A DNA stretch of 37,160 nucleotides from Clostridia bacterium (GCA_002919235.1 PKEX01000025.1:1-37160); one strand, 5' to 3'; shown: positions 23,222 to 32,092, numbered from the stretch's first letter. Numbers and translations: made by a program. Notes: generated by a model from the sequence alone, not told the origin.

Positions 23222-23899
23222 ATGACCCGACGCGTGAAGTTTCGCTTTCTCCGGGCAGCTGCCGCTCTCTCGGGCCTGGCGCTGGCGTGGGTTTGTGTGC
23301 TGGCCGGCCCGGCGCTGGCAGCGCCCGCGGCCGAGGGGAATGCCAGCGGCCGGGCGCCGGTCGCCGACGGCGTGGCGCGGCGGGCGCTGGAGGAGGCGCT
23401 CCGCTTCGCCGACGTGATCTACCAGTGGGAGGGCCGTGCGGAGCAGGGCGTCGCCTACCTTTGGGGCGGGCGCATGAGCGTCGATGAATACTTGCAGGCG
23501 GTGGCGGAAGGGAAGCGCCCGGGCGTGGAGGCCGGGGTGGACGCTTCCGGCCTGGTCGTGCAGGCGTACCGCGCCGCGGATCCCGCCATCCGTTTCGTGG
23601 TGGAAAGCGGCGGCGGCGAGCAGCGGGTGCGGGACGTGAGCAGCGGGGCTCTCTATCGCTGGAACGTGCGGACCGTGCCCGTGGACGAGCTGCGGCCCGG
23701 CGATCTCATCTTCTTCCAGAACAGCAGCGGGCAGGTCTCCGGGGTGGCCATCTTCGAGCGGCGGGAAGGTCCCAACGTCCATTTCGTGGTGGCGTCCGCC
23801 AACTCGGGCAAGGTGATCCGGACCTTCCTGAATGTAAATAACGAGTACTGGAAGACGCGGGTGCTGGGGGCAGGACAGCTGCTCGAGGCGTCCCCGTGA
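23222..23899 (+). CDS. Secreted NlpC/P60-like protein lacking the catalytic triad
   Basis: The 225-residue protein begins with a Sec signal (MTRRVKFRFLRAAAALSG..., likely cut after ALAAPA near residue 36). The following domain follows the NlpC/P60 order: VAYLWGGRMS, then DASGLVVQAYRA, ELRPGDLIFFQ, GVAIFERR and a closing strand ending YWKTRVLGAGQLL. In active enzymes these read DCSGLV and HVGIY, with a later His, Asn or Gln. Here the Cys is Ala108, the His is Gly174 and the third position falls in VVASA. So it is predicted not to cut peptidoglycan and may bind it or regulate other hydrolases. The ATG has GGGGAGG ten bases upstream. The next gene overlaps it by four bases. Confidence 0.75.
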   Translation: MTRRVKFRFLRAAAALSGLALAWVCVLAGPALAAPAAEGNASGRAPVADGVARRALEEALRFADVIYQWEGRAEQGVAYLWGGRMSVDEYLQAVAEGKRPGVEAGVDASGLVVQAYRAADPAIRFVVESGGGEQRVRDVSSGALYRWNVRTVPVDELRPGDLIFFQNSSGQVSGVAIFERREGPNVHFVVASANSGKVIRTFLNVNNEYWKTRVLGAGQLLEASP

Positions 23900-24195
23900 T
23901 CCCCTGGCTCAACCGGGGCAAGTGGGAACGGCCCTCCGACGCCATGGCGGTCTACACCGAGATCGAGCCGGGCAAGCGGTGGGGCATCCGCGTCACGCTC
24001 ATCGGCGATTTTGCCCGGGTCGAGGCTATTGACGGCGAAAAGTGTTCGTGGTATAAACCTGGTCCAGAACTTTCAAAAGACGTGAAGGCGCCGAACCTGC
24101 TGGAGCGCTTGCGGGGAATCAGCTTCGAAGACAAGTTGAAGGCCGAAGTGGAGGCCAAGCGCAAGGTGGCAGCGGCGCGCAACGGCGTCTCTTGA
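23896..24195 (+). CDS. Small protein of unknown function, coupled to the NlpC/P60-like gene
   Basis: Its GTG start overlaps the stop of the previous gene (GTGA), giving 99 residues; an ATG at 23944 (MAVYTEIEPGK) is an alternative that would make it 83. The protein is soluble: a strand-rich part (WGIRVTLIGDFARVEAIDGEKCSWYKPG), then a charged helix (FEDKLKAEVEAKRKVAAARNG). No family recognised. The overlap suggests translational coupling, although the first protein is exported and this one has no signal. Confidence 0.6.
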   Translation: MIPWLNRGKWERPSDAMAVYTEIEPGKRWGIRVTLIGDFARVEAIDGEKCSWYKPGPELSKDVKAPNLLERLRGISFEDKLKAEVEAKRKVAAARNGVS

Positions 24196-24201
24196 TCCCC
24201 T

Positions 24202-24218
24202 TCCGGATCGCATCCGGA
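24202..24218 (+). terminator. Small hairpin between the 99-residue protein gene and the decarboxylase gene
   Basis: TCCGGAT-CGC-ATCCGGA forms a perfect 7-base stem six bases after the stop codon. There is no T tract, so it may be a weak attenuator or processing site rather than a full terminator. Confidence 0.35.
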
Positions 24219-24235
24219 GCGAAACGGGTGAGAGG

Positions 24236-25750
24236 ATGGACCAGGAACGGACGGAGAACCCCGCAGGCAGGGTGAGTGTGGCCGTCGCCGCTGAACAGGA
24301 CCGAGCGCCGCTTTTCGACGGCTTGCGGGAGTACGCCCGGAAGAACCGGATCCCCTTTCACATCCCCGGCCACAAGCGGGGAAGAGGGATGGATCCCGAG
24401 TTCCGGGCGTTTCTCGGTGAGAACGCCCTTTCCATCGATCTGGTCAACATCGCGCCCGTCGACGACCTGCACCTGCCCAGGGGGATGATCAAGGAGGCCC
24501 AGGAGCTGGCCGCCCAGGCCTTCGGCGCGGAGCGCACCTTCTTTTCGGTGCAGGGGACCAGCGGGGCCATCATGGCCATGGTGCTGGCAGCGGTGGGACC
24601 GGGCGACAAGATCCTGATCCCCCGCAACGCGCACAAATCGGTGTGGACCGCCGTGGTCCTCTCCGGGGCCCAGCCGGTGTTTATGGAGCCCGAAATCGAC
24701 CCGGTCCGCGGCGTCGCGCACGGCGTCTGCCTGGCCACGGTCGAGCGCACGCTCGAGGAGCACCCCGACGCCAAGGCGGTCCTGGTGGTGAACCCCACGT
24801 ACTTCGGCGTCTGCGCCGACTTGCGGGGCATCGCCGAGGTGGTTCACCGCCGCGGCATTCCCCTGCTGGTGGACGAAGCCCACGGCGCACATCTCTATTT
24901 TCATCCGGCGCTCCCCTGCTCCGCGATGGCAGCGGGGGCAGACGCCGCCGCGACCAGCATGCACAAGCTGGGAGGCTCGCTCATCCAGAGCTCCATCTTG
25001 AACCTCCAGGGCGGGCGCCTCTCCAGCGACCGGGTGCAGGCTGTCCTGAGCATGCTGACCACCACGTCCACCTCGTACATCCTCCTGGCCTCGCTGGATG
25101 CCGCCCGCCGGTACCTGGCCACGTGGGGCGAAGAGCTCCTCACGCGCGCCATCGCCCTGGCCCAAAGGGCGCGGCGGGAGATCGGCGCCATCCCGGGCCT
25201 GGAGTGCCTGGGGCCGGAGGTCATCGGCGACCGCAGCTCCTCGTACGACTTGGACCCCACCAAGCTGTGCGTCACGGTGACGGGTCTGGGCCTTTCGGGC
25301 ATCGAGGTGGAGGTGCTGCTCAGGGAGGAGCACGGGATCGAGGTCGAGCTTTCGGACCTCTACAACATCCTCTGCCTCATCACGCCCGGCGACGGCGAGG
25401 AGAGCGTCTGCCGGCTGGTGGAGGCGCTGCGGGCCATCTCCAGGGAGCACTACCGGAAGCGGCCGGCCACGCCGGTGGTGGTGAAGACACCCGAGGTGCC
25501 GCCCTTGGCCATGTCGCCGCGGGACGCGTTTTATGCCCCGGCGGAGCCTGTCCCGCTCTTTGAGAGCGAGGGGCGGATCATGGCGGAGTTCATCATGGTC
25601 TACCCGCCCGGGATTCCCCTCCTGCTCCCCGGCGAGCGGATCACCCGGGGGGCGCTGGACTACATCCAGGAGCACCTGGAGGCAGGTCTTCCCGTCCAGG
25701 GCCCGGAAGATCCCACTCTGCAGACCATCCGGGTGGTCGCCCGCGCCTAG
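24236..25750 (+). CDS. speA: Orn/Lys/Arg decarboxylase (arginine decarboxylase SpeA-like)
   Basis: A PLP enzyme of 504 residues, fold type I. The N-terminal motif RIPFHIPGHKRGRG, QGTSGAIMAM, the aspartate segment LLVDEAHGAHLYF and the PLP lysine Lys244 in TSMHKLGGSLIQSS place it in the short Bacillus-type branch (SpeA/YaaO). Its substrate is usually arginine, giving agmatine for polyamine synthesis. Lysine or ornithine cannot be excluded. The C-terminal domain follows with a P-P-G-I-P-L-L-x-P-G-E motif (YPPGIPLLLPGERIT). No agmatinase or spermidine synthase gene lies nearby. The ATG at 24236 is preceded by GGGTGAGAGG at close spacing. Confidence 0.9.
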   Translation: MDQERTENPAGRVSVAVAAEQDRAPLFDGLREYARKNRIPFHIPGHKRGRGMDPEFRAFLGENALSIDLVNIAPVDDLHLPRGMIKEAQELAAQAFGAERTFFSVQGTSGAIMAMVLAAVGPGDKILIPRNAHKSVWTAVVLSGAQPVFMEPEIDPVRGVAHGVCLATVERTLEEHPDAKAVLVVNPTYFGVCADLRGIAEVVHRRGIPLLVDEAHGAHLYFHPALPCSAMAAGADAAATSMHKLGGSLIQSSILNLQGGRLSSDRVQAVLSMLTTTSTSYILLASLDAARRYLATWGEELLTRAIALAQRARREIGAIPGLECLGPEVIGDRSSSYDLDPTKLCVTVTGLGLSGIEVEVLLREEHGIEVELSDLYNILCLITPGDGEESVCRLVEALRAISREHYRKRPATPVVVKTPEVPPLAMSPRDAFYAPAEPVPLFESEGRIMAEFIMVYPPGIPLLLPGERITRGALDYIQEHLEAGLPVQGPEDPTLQTIRVVARA

Positions 25751-25902
25751 CGTCCCCCGCGGTCCCAATGCTGGCAAAAGGGCGAAGCGTCTCCTTTTCC
25801 GCGCCTTTCACATGTGTTAGACTAAAGGCGTTGCAAATTTCAAGAGGCTGTCACCGACGGCCGGGGATAGCTGCCCAACACTCTCTGGAGGGAGCGACCG
25901 AC

Positions 25903-26952
25903 GTGGCCAGGCAGTTGCGCATCGGGATCATCGGAGTGGGAGGCATTGCACAGTACGCGCACATTCCCGGCTACAAGGAGCTGGGAGACGAAGTCGAACT
26001 CGTGGCATGCGCGGATGTCAACGTGGAGCGGGCCAGGCAGGTGGCCGCGACCTACGGCATCGCCCGGGCGTACGAAGAGTACCGCGAGATGCTGGAACGG
26101 GAAGAGCTGGATGCGGTGAGCATCTGCACTCCCAACAAGTTCCACGCGCCGGCCACCATCGCCGCCCTGGAGGCGGGCTGCCACGTCCTGTGCGAAAAGC
26201 CGCCGGCGCTCTCCGTGGCGGAAGCGCGCGCGATGGTGGAGGCCGCGGCCCGGGCCGGCAAGGTGCTCACCTTTGGCCTGCACTACCGCTTCACCACCGA
26301 GGTGCAGGCGGCCAAGCGGGCCATCGACGGCGGCGAGATCGGCCACGTCTATGCGGCCCGGGTGGACGCCATCCGCCGGCGCGGCATCCCCGGCTGGGGG
26401 GTCTTCACCAACAAGGAGCTTCAGGGCGGGGGGCCGGTCATCGACATCGGCGTGCACATGCTGGACACCTGCCTCTACTTGATGGGCTATCCCAAGCCGG
26501 TCCAGGTGCTGGCCAAGACGTACCAGGAGATCGGGACGCGCCCCGGCGTCGGCGCGCTGGGCCAGTGGGATTGGGAAAATTTCCAAGTGGAAGATCTGGC
26601 CATGGCCATGATCAAGCTGGAGAATGGCGCGACGATCCTGCTGGAGACCAGTTTCGCCCAGAACATCGACGTGATGGAGCGGATGAACGTCCGGCTCAGC
26701 GGCCGCGAGGGAGGCGTTAACGTCTTCCCGCTGAAAATCTCCAAGGAGATGCACGGCGGCCTGTACGACATCACGCCGGCCTGGCTTCCCAAGGTAGAGC
26801 ACCCGCACCGGGAGGAAGTGAAGCACTTCGTCGCCGCATGCCGCGGCGAGCACGAGCCCATGGTGACGGCCGAGGAGGCCGTCCGGCTGCAGCAGGTGCT
26901 CGATGCCATTTACCAGTCGGCGGAGAAGGACGACATCGTCTACCTCGACTAG
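25903..26952 (+). CDS. Gfo/Idh/MocA family oxidoreductase
   Basis: The 349-residue protein has an N-terminal Rossmann domain with GIIGVGGIAQ at about 8-17 and the catalytic-type lysine Lys99 in HVLCEKPPALS. The C-terminal alpha/beta domain has GGGPVIDIGVHMLD, which carries the His/Asp pair typical of family active sites. These enzymes oxidise or reduce sugars, inositols and related compounds with NAD(P); the substrate here is unknown. The frame opens at 25768, but the extra N-terminus is not conserved in style. GGAGGGAG lies before the GTG at 25903. It is probably a separate unit: a -10-like TAGACT occurs near 25820 and a terminator follows. Confidence 0.9.
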   Translation: MARQLRIGIIGVGGIAQYAHIPGYKELGDEVELVACADVNVERARQVAATYGIARAYEEYREMLEREELDAVSICTPNKFHAPATIAALEAGCHVLCEKPPALSVAEARAMVEAAARAGKVLTFGLHYRFTTEVQAAKRAIDGGEIGHVYAARVDAIRRRGIPGWGVFTNKELQGGGPVIDIGVHMLDTCLYLMGYPKPVQVLAKTYQEIGTRPGVGALGQWDWENFQVEDLAMAMIKLENGATILLETSFAQNIDVMERMNVRLSGREGGVNVFPLKISKEMHGGLYDITPAWLPKVEHPHREEVKHFVAACRGEHEPMVTAEEAVRLQQVLDAIYQSAEKDDIVYLD

Positions 26953-26992
26953 AGCGGCTTCGGTGTTTGGGCGTCAGGAGCGGATGAGGAGA

Positions 26993-27025
26993 CGGCAGGC
27001 GGCCTAGGGAGAAGGCCGCCTGCCG
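26993..27025 (+). terminator. Terminator after the Gfo/Idh/MocA gene
   Basis: GGCAGGCGGCC (26994-27004) pairs perfectly with GGCCGCCTGCC (27014-27024), extended by an outer C-G pair and followed by CGTTTG. Confidence 0.7.
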
Positions 27026-27048
27026 CGTTTGAACGGGGGTTTTCTACC

Positions 27049-29214
27049 ATGTGCCGTGAACGCCGTCCGGGCGTGCTGTCCCGCCTTCGCCAGTGGGCGC
27101 CGCTGGCCGTGGCGCTTTGGCTGGGAGCGCTCATGGCGCCGGTTCCAGCCCTGGCCCGCGTGAGCGGGGCGCTTCCGCTCTCCCATCCCGCGTGGCACAA
27201 TCCGTGGGCGCGGGACCCGGCAGTGGCCGGTCCCGATCCCGGCCGCTGGGCCGAAGTGACCGCTCTCTACCTCGGCGGAGACCTCCAGGGCGCGGCGCGG
27301 GCCCTGGAGGAGATGTTGGCCGCGGGCTTCGACGAAGCGGCGGTCCGGCGCAGCCTGGCCGCGGTCTACAAGGACCTCGGAGAGTACGGCAGGGCGGCCG
27401 CGGAGTACCAGCGGCTCTTGGAGCTCGAACCTGACGATCCGGAGCTCCTGGTGGACCTGGGCTTTGCCCTGCTGGGGGCGGGGGATCCGGAGGCAGCCGC
27501 GGCCCGCTTCGGCGACGCGCGGGCGCAGGGTGCTGGGGAGCCTCTGGCCTCGTTCGGCCTGGGGCTGGCCCGCTACGTGGTGGGCCGGCTGGAGGAGGCC
27601 GCGGCGGCACTGGAGGAGGCGGTGCGGCGCGACGAGCGGCTGGCGGCCGCGCACGACCTCCTGGGAAGGATCCGCTTTGAGCAGGGGGATTACGCCGCAG
27701 CCGCCGCGGCGCTGGAGAGGGCCGTGCGGCTCGACTCGAGCTTTACCCCCAGCTACTACCTGCTGGCCAAAAGCTATGAGGCCCTGGGCGACTTACGGCG
27801 CGCCTGGACCCAGTACGACCGCTCCCGGAGAGTCCTCCCGGGGCGGCCCGAGGTGGCGGCGGACGTCGCGCGCTTTCTCGAGCATCACGGGTCGCTCATC
27901 GCCGCGTGGGAGGAGGAGCGGGCAGCGGCCCGCCGGCGGGCGCAGCACCGGAGGGTGGAGCCCTTGGACGTGCCGCCCGGAACCCCGGCAGTGCGGGTGG
28001 GGCTCCTAGAAGGAGCGGAAGGCGTCACGTTTTCCGCGGGCGCCCCGTTCCGCCTGGAGCCGGCCGCCGGCGGGGCTGCGGACGGCGGCGCCGGCGCCGG
28101 AGGGGAGCTTTCCGCCGGCGTGTGGGAGGTGCGCCTTGAAGAAGGCCACGTGGTGCTGGAGGGGCCGGAAGGGGAACTGCTTCGCCTCCAAGGCAGCGTG
28201 CGGCTGACCCCGGTCGACCCGGCGGCCACCATGATCCTCTACGATTTGGAAGTGGATCGCGGGTACTTTTGGGCCACCCGGGAGGACCTCCAGGTCCGGG
28301 GAAGCCTTGAACTCCTGGTGCGCGAGCGGGGCATCACCGTGGTCAACGTGCTGGACATCGAGTCGTACCTCTTGGCCGTGGTCCCGTCCGAGATGTACCC
28401 GTCCATGCCGCTCGAGGCTTTGAAGGCGCAGGCCATCGCCGCCCGCACCTACGTCCTGCGCGCCTTGGGCCGCTACGCCTCCCGGGGCTTCGACGTCCTG
28501 GGCTCCGTCGCCTCCACCGCGTACCGGGGCGTCGCGCGGGAGCAGGCCTCCACGACCCGGGCGGTGCTGGAGACGCGCGGCCAGGTGCTCACCTACCAGG
28601 GCCGGCTGGCCAACGCCGTCTACACCTCCAGCGCCGGCGGGTACACCGCCTCCGCGGCAGAGGCGTGGGGCGGCGGGGAACCGTTCCTAAAGGCCGTTCC
28701 CGAATGGGGACCGCAGGAGGGCGGGCCCGAATTTCCCCTGGCTCCCGCGGCGCTGGAGCGCTGGCTGAAAGGGATCCCGGACGTCTACTCCAGCCGTCCC
28801 CGGGAGGCCGTGTTGAGCACGTTCCGCTGGGTGCGGCTGGTGGAGGCGGACGAGATCGCGCGGCGGCTCGGCAGGCCCGTGGGGGAGATCCACGCCATCG
28901 TCCCGGGCCCGCGCGGGCTCGGGGGGTACGTGAGGAGCGTCACGGTGGTGGGAAGCCAGGGCCGGCACGAGGTGCGGGGCGATGCCATCCGCAGCGCCCT
29001 GGGGGGCCTCAAGTCCAACGCCTTCAAGGTGGAGCCGGTGCGGGGTCCGGACGGGCGCACCCGCGCGTTTCTCTTCTTCGGAGCGGGATTTGGCCACGGG
29101 GTGGGAATGTCGCAGTTCGGCGCCGCCGGCATGGCGGAGGAGGGATGGCGGGCCGAGGAGATCCTGGCACACTACTACCCCGGCACCGAGATCCGGCCCG
29201 GCTACAACCGCTGA
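27049..29214 (+). CDS. Secreted TPR protein with C-terminal SpoIID/LytB domain
   Basis: 721 residues. A Sec signal covers about 1-36 (LAVALWLGALMAPVPALA). Residues of about 65-280 are tetratricopeptide-like repeats, with repeated A-A-x-Y-x-x-L-L-E-L-x-P-D-D and L-G-x-A-x-Y motifs. A Gly/Ala-rich linker follows. The SpoIID domain runs from about 400 to the end: VVNVLDIESYLLAVVPSEMYPSMPLEALKAQ with the likely catalytic Glu448, AIAARTYVL, AVYTSSAGGYTASAAEAW and the terminal GFGHGVGMSQFGAAGMA. SpoIID-type enzymes are lytic transglycosylases acting on peptidoglycan lacking stem peptides, during engulfment or in sporulation-related remodelling. The TPR fusion is long for the family and suggests a scaffolded complex outside the cell. 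The ATG has only GGGGG as a ribosome site. Confidence 0.9.
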   Translation: MCRERRPGVLSRLRQWAPLAVALWLGALMAPVPALARVSGALPLSHPAWHNPWARDPAVAGPDPGRWAEVTALYLGGDLQGAARALEEMLAAGFDEAAVRRSLAAVYKDLGEYGRAAAEYQRLLELEPDDPELLVDLGFALLGAGDPEAAAARFGDARAQGAGEPLASFGLGLARYVVGRLEEAAAALEEAVRRDERLAAAHDLLGRIRFEQGDYAAAAAALERAVRLDSSFTPSYYLLAKSYEALGDLRRAWTQYDRSRRVLPGRPEVAADVARFLEHHGSLIAAWEEERAAARRRAQHRRVEPLDVPPGTPAVRVGLLEGAEGVTFSAGAPFRLEPAAGGAADGGAGAGGELSAGVWEVRLEEGHVVLEGPEGELLRLQGSVRLTPVDPAATMILYDLEVDRGYFWATREDLQVRGSLELLVRERGITVVNVLDIESYLLAVVPSEMYPSMPLEALKAQAIAARTYVLRALGRYASRGFDVLGSVASTAYRGVAREQASTTRAVLETRGQVLTYQGRLANAVYTSSAGGYTASAAEAWGGGEPFLKAVPEWGPQEGGPEFPLAPAALERWLKGIPDVYSSRPREAVLSTFRWVRLVEADEIARRLGRPVGEIHAIVPGPRGLGGYVRSVTVVGSQGRHEVRGDAIRSALGGLKSNAFKVEPVRGPDGRTRAFLFFGAGFGHGVGMSQFGAAGMAEEGWRAEEILAHYYPGTEIRPGYNR

Positions 29215-29767
29215 GCCCCGGCGCCTCCGCGTCGCAGCGCCCGGCGATGGCCTCGACGCAGCGGGGATGGAAGCGGCATCCGGCCGGGGGATGCAAGAGG
29301 CTGGGCGGCTCGCCCGGCGGCACGTCCTTGAACCGGCGCGCGTTCTGCGCGTCCGGGTCGGAGATGGCGGCAAGGAGCGCCCGGGTGTAGGGGTGCTTGG
29401 GGTTCTTGACCAGCTCGTTGGCCTCTCCCTGCTCGACCACGGTCCCGCCGTACATGACGAAGATGCGCTGGGAGAAGTAGCGCACCGTCGACACGTCGTG
29501 GGTGATGTAGATGATCCCCAGGTTGTACTCCCGCTGGATGCGGCCCAAGAGCTGGAGGATCTCGATGCGGACCGAAGCGTCCAGCATGGAGACGGGCTCA
29601 TTCGCCACGATCATCTGCGGCTCGAGAATGATGGCCCGCGCGATGACCAGCCGCTGCTGCTGGCCGCCGCTGAGCTGGTGCGGGAACTTGTTCAAGAAGT
29701 CCTCCACCGGGAAGAGCTTCACGTCCTCCAGCAGGTCCTTGACGTGCAGCAGCGCTTCGTCAGCCAT
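29215..29767 (-). pseudogene. Decayed oppF/dppF-like ABC transporter ATPase
   Basis: From the ATG at 29767 the frame reads [12 protein letters not shown], a normal start. It then jumps directly to LEDVKLFPVEDFLNKFPHQLSGGQQQR, the helix and signature before Walker B. The roughly 100 residues that hold Walker A are missing. Walker B reads MIVANEP, with Asn instead of the catalytic-type Asp (AAT at 29600-29602). The switch region YITHDVSTV and the oligopeptide-type C-terminal segment (NPKHPYTRALLAAIS, GCRFHPRC) follow, then the family sequence stops near 29220. Beyond that the frame runs antisense into the TPR-SpoIID gene to a stop at 29024. It cannot encode a working ATPase. Confidence 0.85.
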
Positions 29768-30309
29768 GGTATCCCTCTTCGTACAGCCAGCACTTGACGT
29801 ATTGGCCGGGTTCCACTTCCACGGTGGGCGGCTCCGCCTGGCACCGGTCAAAGCGCAAGGGGCAGCGGTCGGCGAAGCGGCAGCCCTTGGGCGGGTCGAT
29901 GAGCGAGGGAGGCTGCCCCGGGATGAACTCCAGCTCCTTGTCCTCCCTCAGCGTGGGTGATCAAGATGAAGGTCGTCCCGTACTCCTGCTTGATCCGCTT
30001 CAGCAGGTTCATGAGGTTGGCCTGGGTGAGCACGTCCAAGGCGGAGGTGGGCTCGTCCAGGACCACGAGATCCGGTTCCGCTGCCAGGGCCATGGCGATG
30101 GTGACCCGCTGCCGCATCCCGCCGCTCAGCTCGAACGGGTAGCGTTCCAGGAAGTCGGCGGGGATTCCCACTGTCCGTGCGGCTTGGTGCGCGCGCTGGT
30201 ACGCTTCGCTCTTCTTGATGCCCTTCTGGTGGACCATCAGCGGTTCGGCGATCTGTTCCACCACTTTGAGCACGGGATTTAGCGCGTTCTGGGCCGCCTG
30301 CGGCACTTC
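29760..30309 (-). pseudogene. Decayed oppD/dppD-like ABC transporter ATPase
   Basis: Family sequence begins in mid-protein at PQAAQNALNPVLKVVEQIAEP (Q-loop region), so Walker A and the start are lost. It then continues intact through YPFELSGGMRQR, VVLDEPTSALD and FILITH. At 29952-29957 the frame breaks. After CCCACG it continues in another frame as [26 protein letters not shown] and VKCWLYEEG, the oligopeptide-type C-terminus, ending in a TGA that overlaps the oppF-like ATG (ATGGCTGA). The junction fits a deletion between two CCCACG copies (CAC of ITHD, CCC-ACG of PTL). The native overlap with the next gene shows the two were once an operon. Confidence 0.85.
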
Positions 30310-30560
30310 TCTCTCCACTGCCGCTCCGCTTTGACTTACGGCCGGGCCGGCGGCCCGGCAGGATGCGGCCGGAACTTCCCGCGGGTTCTCGAGCGCACCG
30401 AGAACACCGCGGAGCGGCCGCCGCATCGCCTCCAATTCAAAATCACCCGCAGAGTGACAATAAACACGGTGAATAGGACGATTATGAAAAATGTGGTTAC
30501 TGTTTTTCGACAGGCCGAGCTAGGCTCGAACCGGAAGGAGGGAGGGGACGCCGGCGGGGG
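30310..30560. other. Intergenic stretch between the oppD remnant and aroA, with an AT-rich patch
   Basis: It holds a hairpin GCCGGGCC-GGC-GGCCCGGC (30341-30359) and an AT-rich patch at about 30430-30515. On the minus strand the patch reads as a possible hydrophobic segment (KTVTTFFIIVLFTVFIVTLR) with no good start. This may be the remains of a permease or leader of the lost transporter operon. No intact gene is visible. Confidence 0.4.
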
Positions 30561-31913
30561 TCACGGGTGAAACCGGAGGCCCACCCCAAGCCGCGCCAGC
30601 GTCTCGAAAAAGCCGGGGAACGTCTTGGAGACGCAGCCGGGATCGAGGATCCGCACGCCGGGCACCGCCGTGCCGGCCAGGGCAAAGGCCATGGCGTTGC
30701 GGTGGTCGTCGTAGGTGTGGATCACGGCGCCGTGGAGCGGCGCAGGGTATACCGTGAACGAGTCCTCCCGCTCGTCGACACGGGCCCCCATGCGGGAGAG
30801 ATTCTCCCGGAGCGCCGCGATCCGGTCGGACTCGTGCTTGCGGATGTGGCCCACGTTGGTGACGGTGACGGGCCCGTCGCAGAACGCGGCCAGGACGCCG
30901 AGGGTGAGCGCCTGGTCGGACATGGGCTTCATGTCCACCGTGAGGTCCCCTTTGAGCTTGGCGGATCCGGGAGCCCGCTCGGTCTCGAGGGAGTGGGCGC
31001 TCCGCCGGACGGTGACCCCGAGGGTCTCCAGCACGTCGACGAAGCGGGCGTCCGGCTGGAGCGACGCCGTGCCCACGTTGGTCACCCGCACCCGCCCCGG
31101 AGCCAGCGCGGGCAGGGCCAGGAAGTAGCAGGCGCTGGACGCGTCCGCCTCCAGGGTGATCTCCCGGCCCTGGTACGGGCCGGGATGGACGTGGATCTCC
31201 CGGTAGCCGGGGGCGTGTTCCACCCGGGCCCCGAAGGCCCGCATCAGCTGGATGGTGATGCCGACGTACGCGGGCTGCACCAGGTCGTCCTCGAGCTGGA
31301 CGGTGACGGGGCCGTCGGCGTAAGGTGCAGCGATGAGCAGCCCGCTCACGTATTGGCTGGAGACTCTTCCCGAAATGCGCACCCGGCCGCCCGAGAGCCC
31401 GCCTCCCTGCACCTGCACGGGCAGGCTGTCGTCGCCGTGGAGCGGCTCGATCCGGCCGCCCAGCTCGCGCAGGGCCTGGAGCAGCGGCGCGATGGGACGG
31501 CCTCGCAGTTGGTCGGAACCGTCGACGATCCAGGCGCCCCGCGGCGCCGCGGCCAGCGCCCCGGGGAGGAAGCGGGCGGACGTGCCCGCCGAGCCGACGA
31601 AGAGCTCTGCGGAGGGATTGGGCCATGTGCCTTCGCACCCTTGGATCTCCGCGGTCTCGCCGTCCAGCCGGATGTCGATGCCCAGCCGGCGCAGGGAGTC
31701 GATCATCCAGTACGAATCGTCGCTTTTCAGGATGCCTTTGACGATGGAGCGCCCTCGGGCCATGGCGGCGATGAGGAGCGCCCGGTTGGTAAAGCTCTTG
31801 GAGCCCGGGACGGTGATGTCCGCGTCGTACGGCCGGGAAGGCGGAATGATCTCGACGGCGGCGGCCGCCGGCCCGCTCCAGGGCGAGCGCGACGAGCGCA
31901 CGGCGCTGCTCAC
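30561..31913 (-). CDS. aroA: 3-phosphoshikimate 1-carboxyvinyltransferase (EPSP synthase)
   Basis: It joins shikimate-3-phosphate and phosphoenolpyruvate in the sixth step of the shikimate pathway. 450 residues with VPGSKSFTNRALLIAAMARG at the N-terminus, SGTSARFLPGALA in the PEP-binding region (family LGNAGTAMR-type site, here GSAGTSARF), and KESDRI-like KHESDRIAALRENL plus DDHRNAMAFALAG near the C-terminus. GSAGTSARF instead of the usual GNAGTAMR suggests a divergent, non-E. coli-like class. The GTG start is the first plausible codon before the conserved VEIIPPSRPYDADITVPG; the ribosome site is weak. The gene stands between the transporter remnant and citrate synthase, all on the minus strand. 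Confidence 0.93.
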   Translation of the reverse strand: MSSAVRSSRSPWSGPAAAAVEIIPPSRPYDADITVPGSKSFTNRALLIAAMARGRSIVKGILKSDDSYWMIDSLRRLGIDIRLDGETAEIQGCEGTWPNPSAELFVGSAGTSARFLPGALAAAPRGAWIVDGSDQLRGRPIAPLLQALRELGGRIEPLHGDDSLPVQVQGGGLSGGRVRISGRVSSQYVSGLLIAAPYADGPVTVQLEDDLVQPAYVGITIQLMRAFGARVEHAPGYREIHVHPGPYQGREITLEADASSACYFLALPALAPGRVRVTNVGTASLQPDARFVDVLETLGVTVRRSAHSLETERAPGSAKLKGDLTVDMKPMSDQALTLGVLAAFCDGPVTVTNVGHIRKHESDRIAALRENLSRMGARVDEREDSFTVYPAPLHGAVIHTYDDHRNAMAFALAGTAVPGVRILDPGCVSKTFPGFFETLARLGVGLRFHP

Positions 31914-32092
31914 GGCACGACCACGCTCCCGTGAATCCTCTCATGCGCAGGCGTGTACACGCACTCCCCCACCATTCGCCTCGTGGTCCCGGGCTCCCTC
32001 TTCCGGGCGAGAGTTCCGCTTCGAACGGCCTCGAGAACGAGCCGGGGGACCCGGAAGAGGAAGCCGCGCGTCGTGACGGCTGCGCCGGCCTC

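Noticed and set aside
29024-29214. C-terminal extension of the oppF remnant
   Set aside because: This part is antisense to the conserved end of the TPR-SpoIID gene; it is read-through after the truncation.
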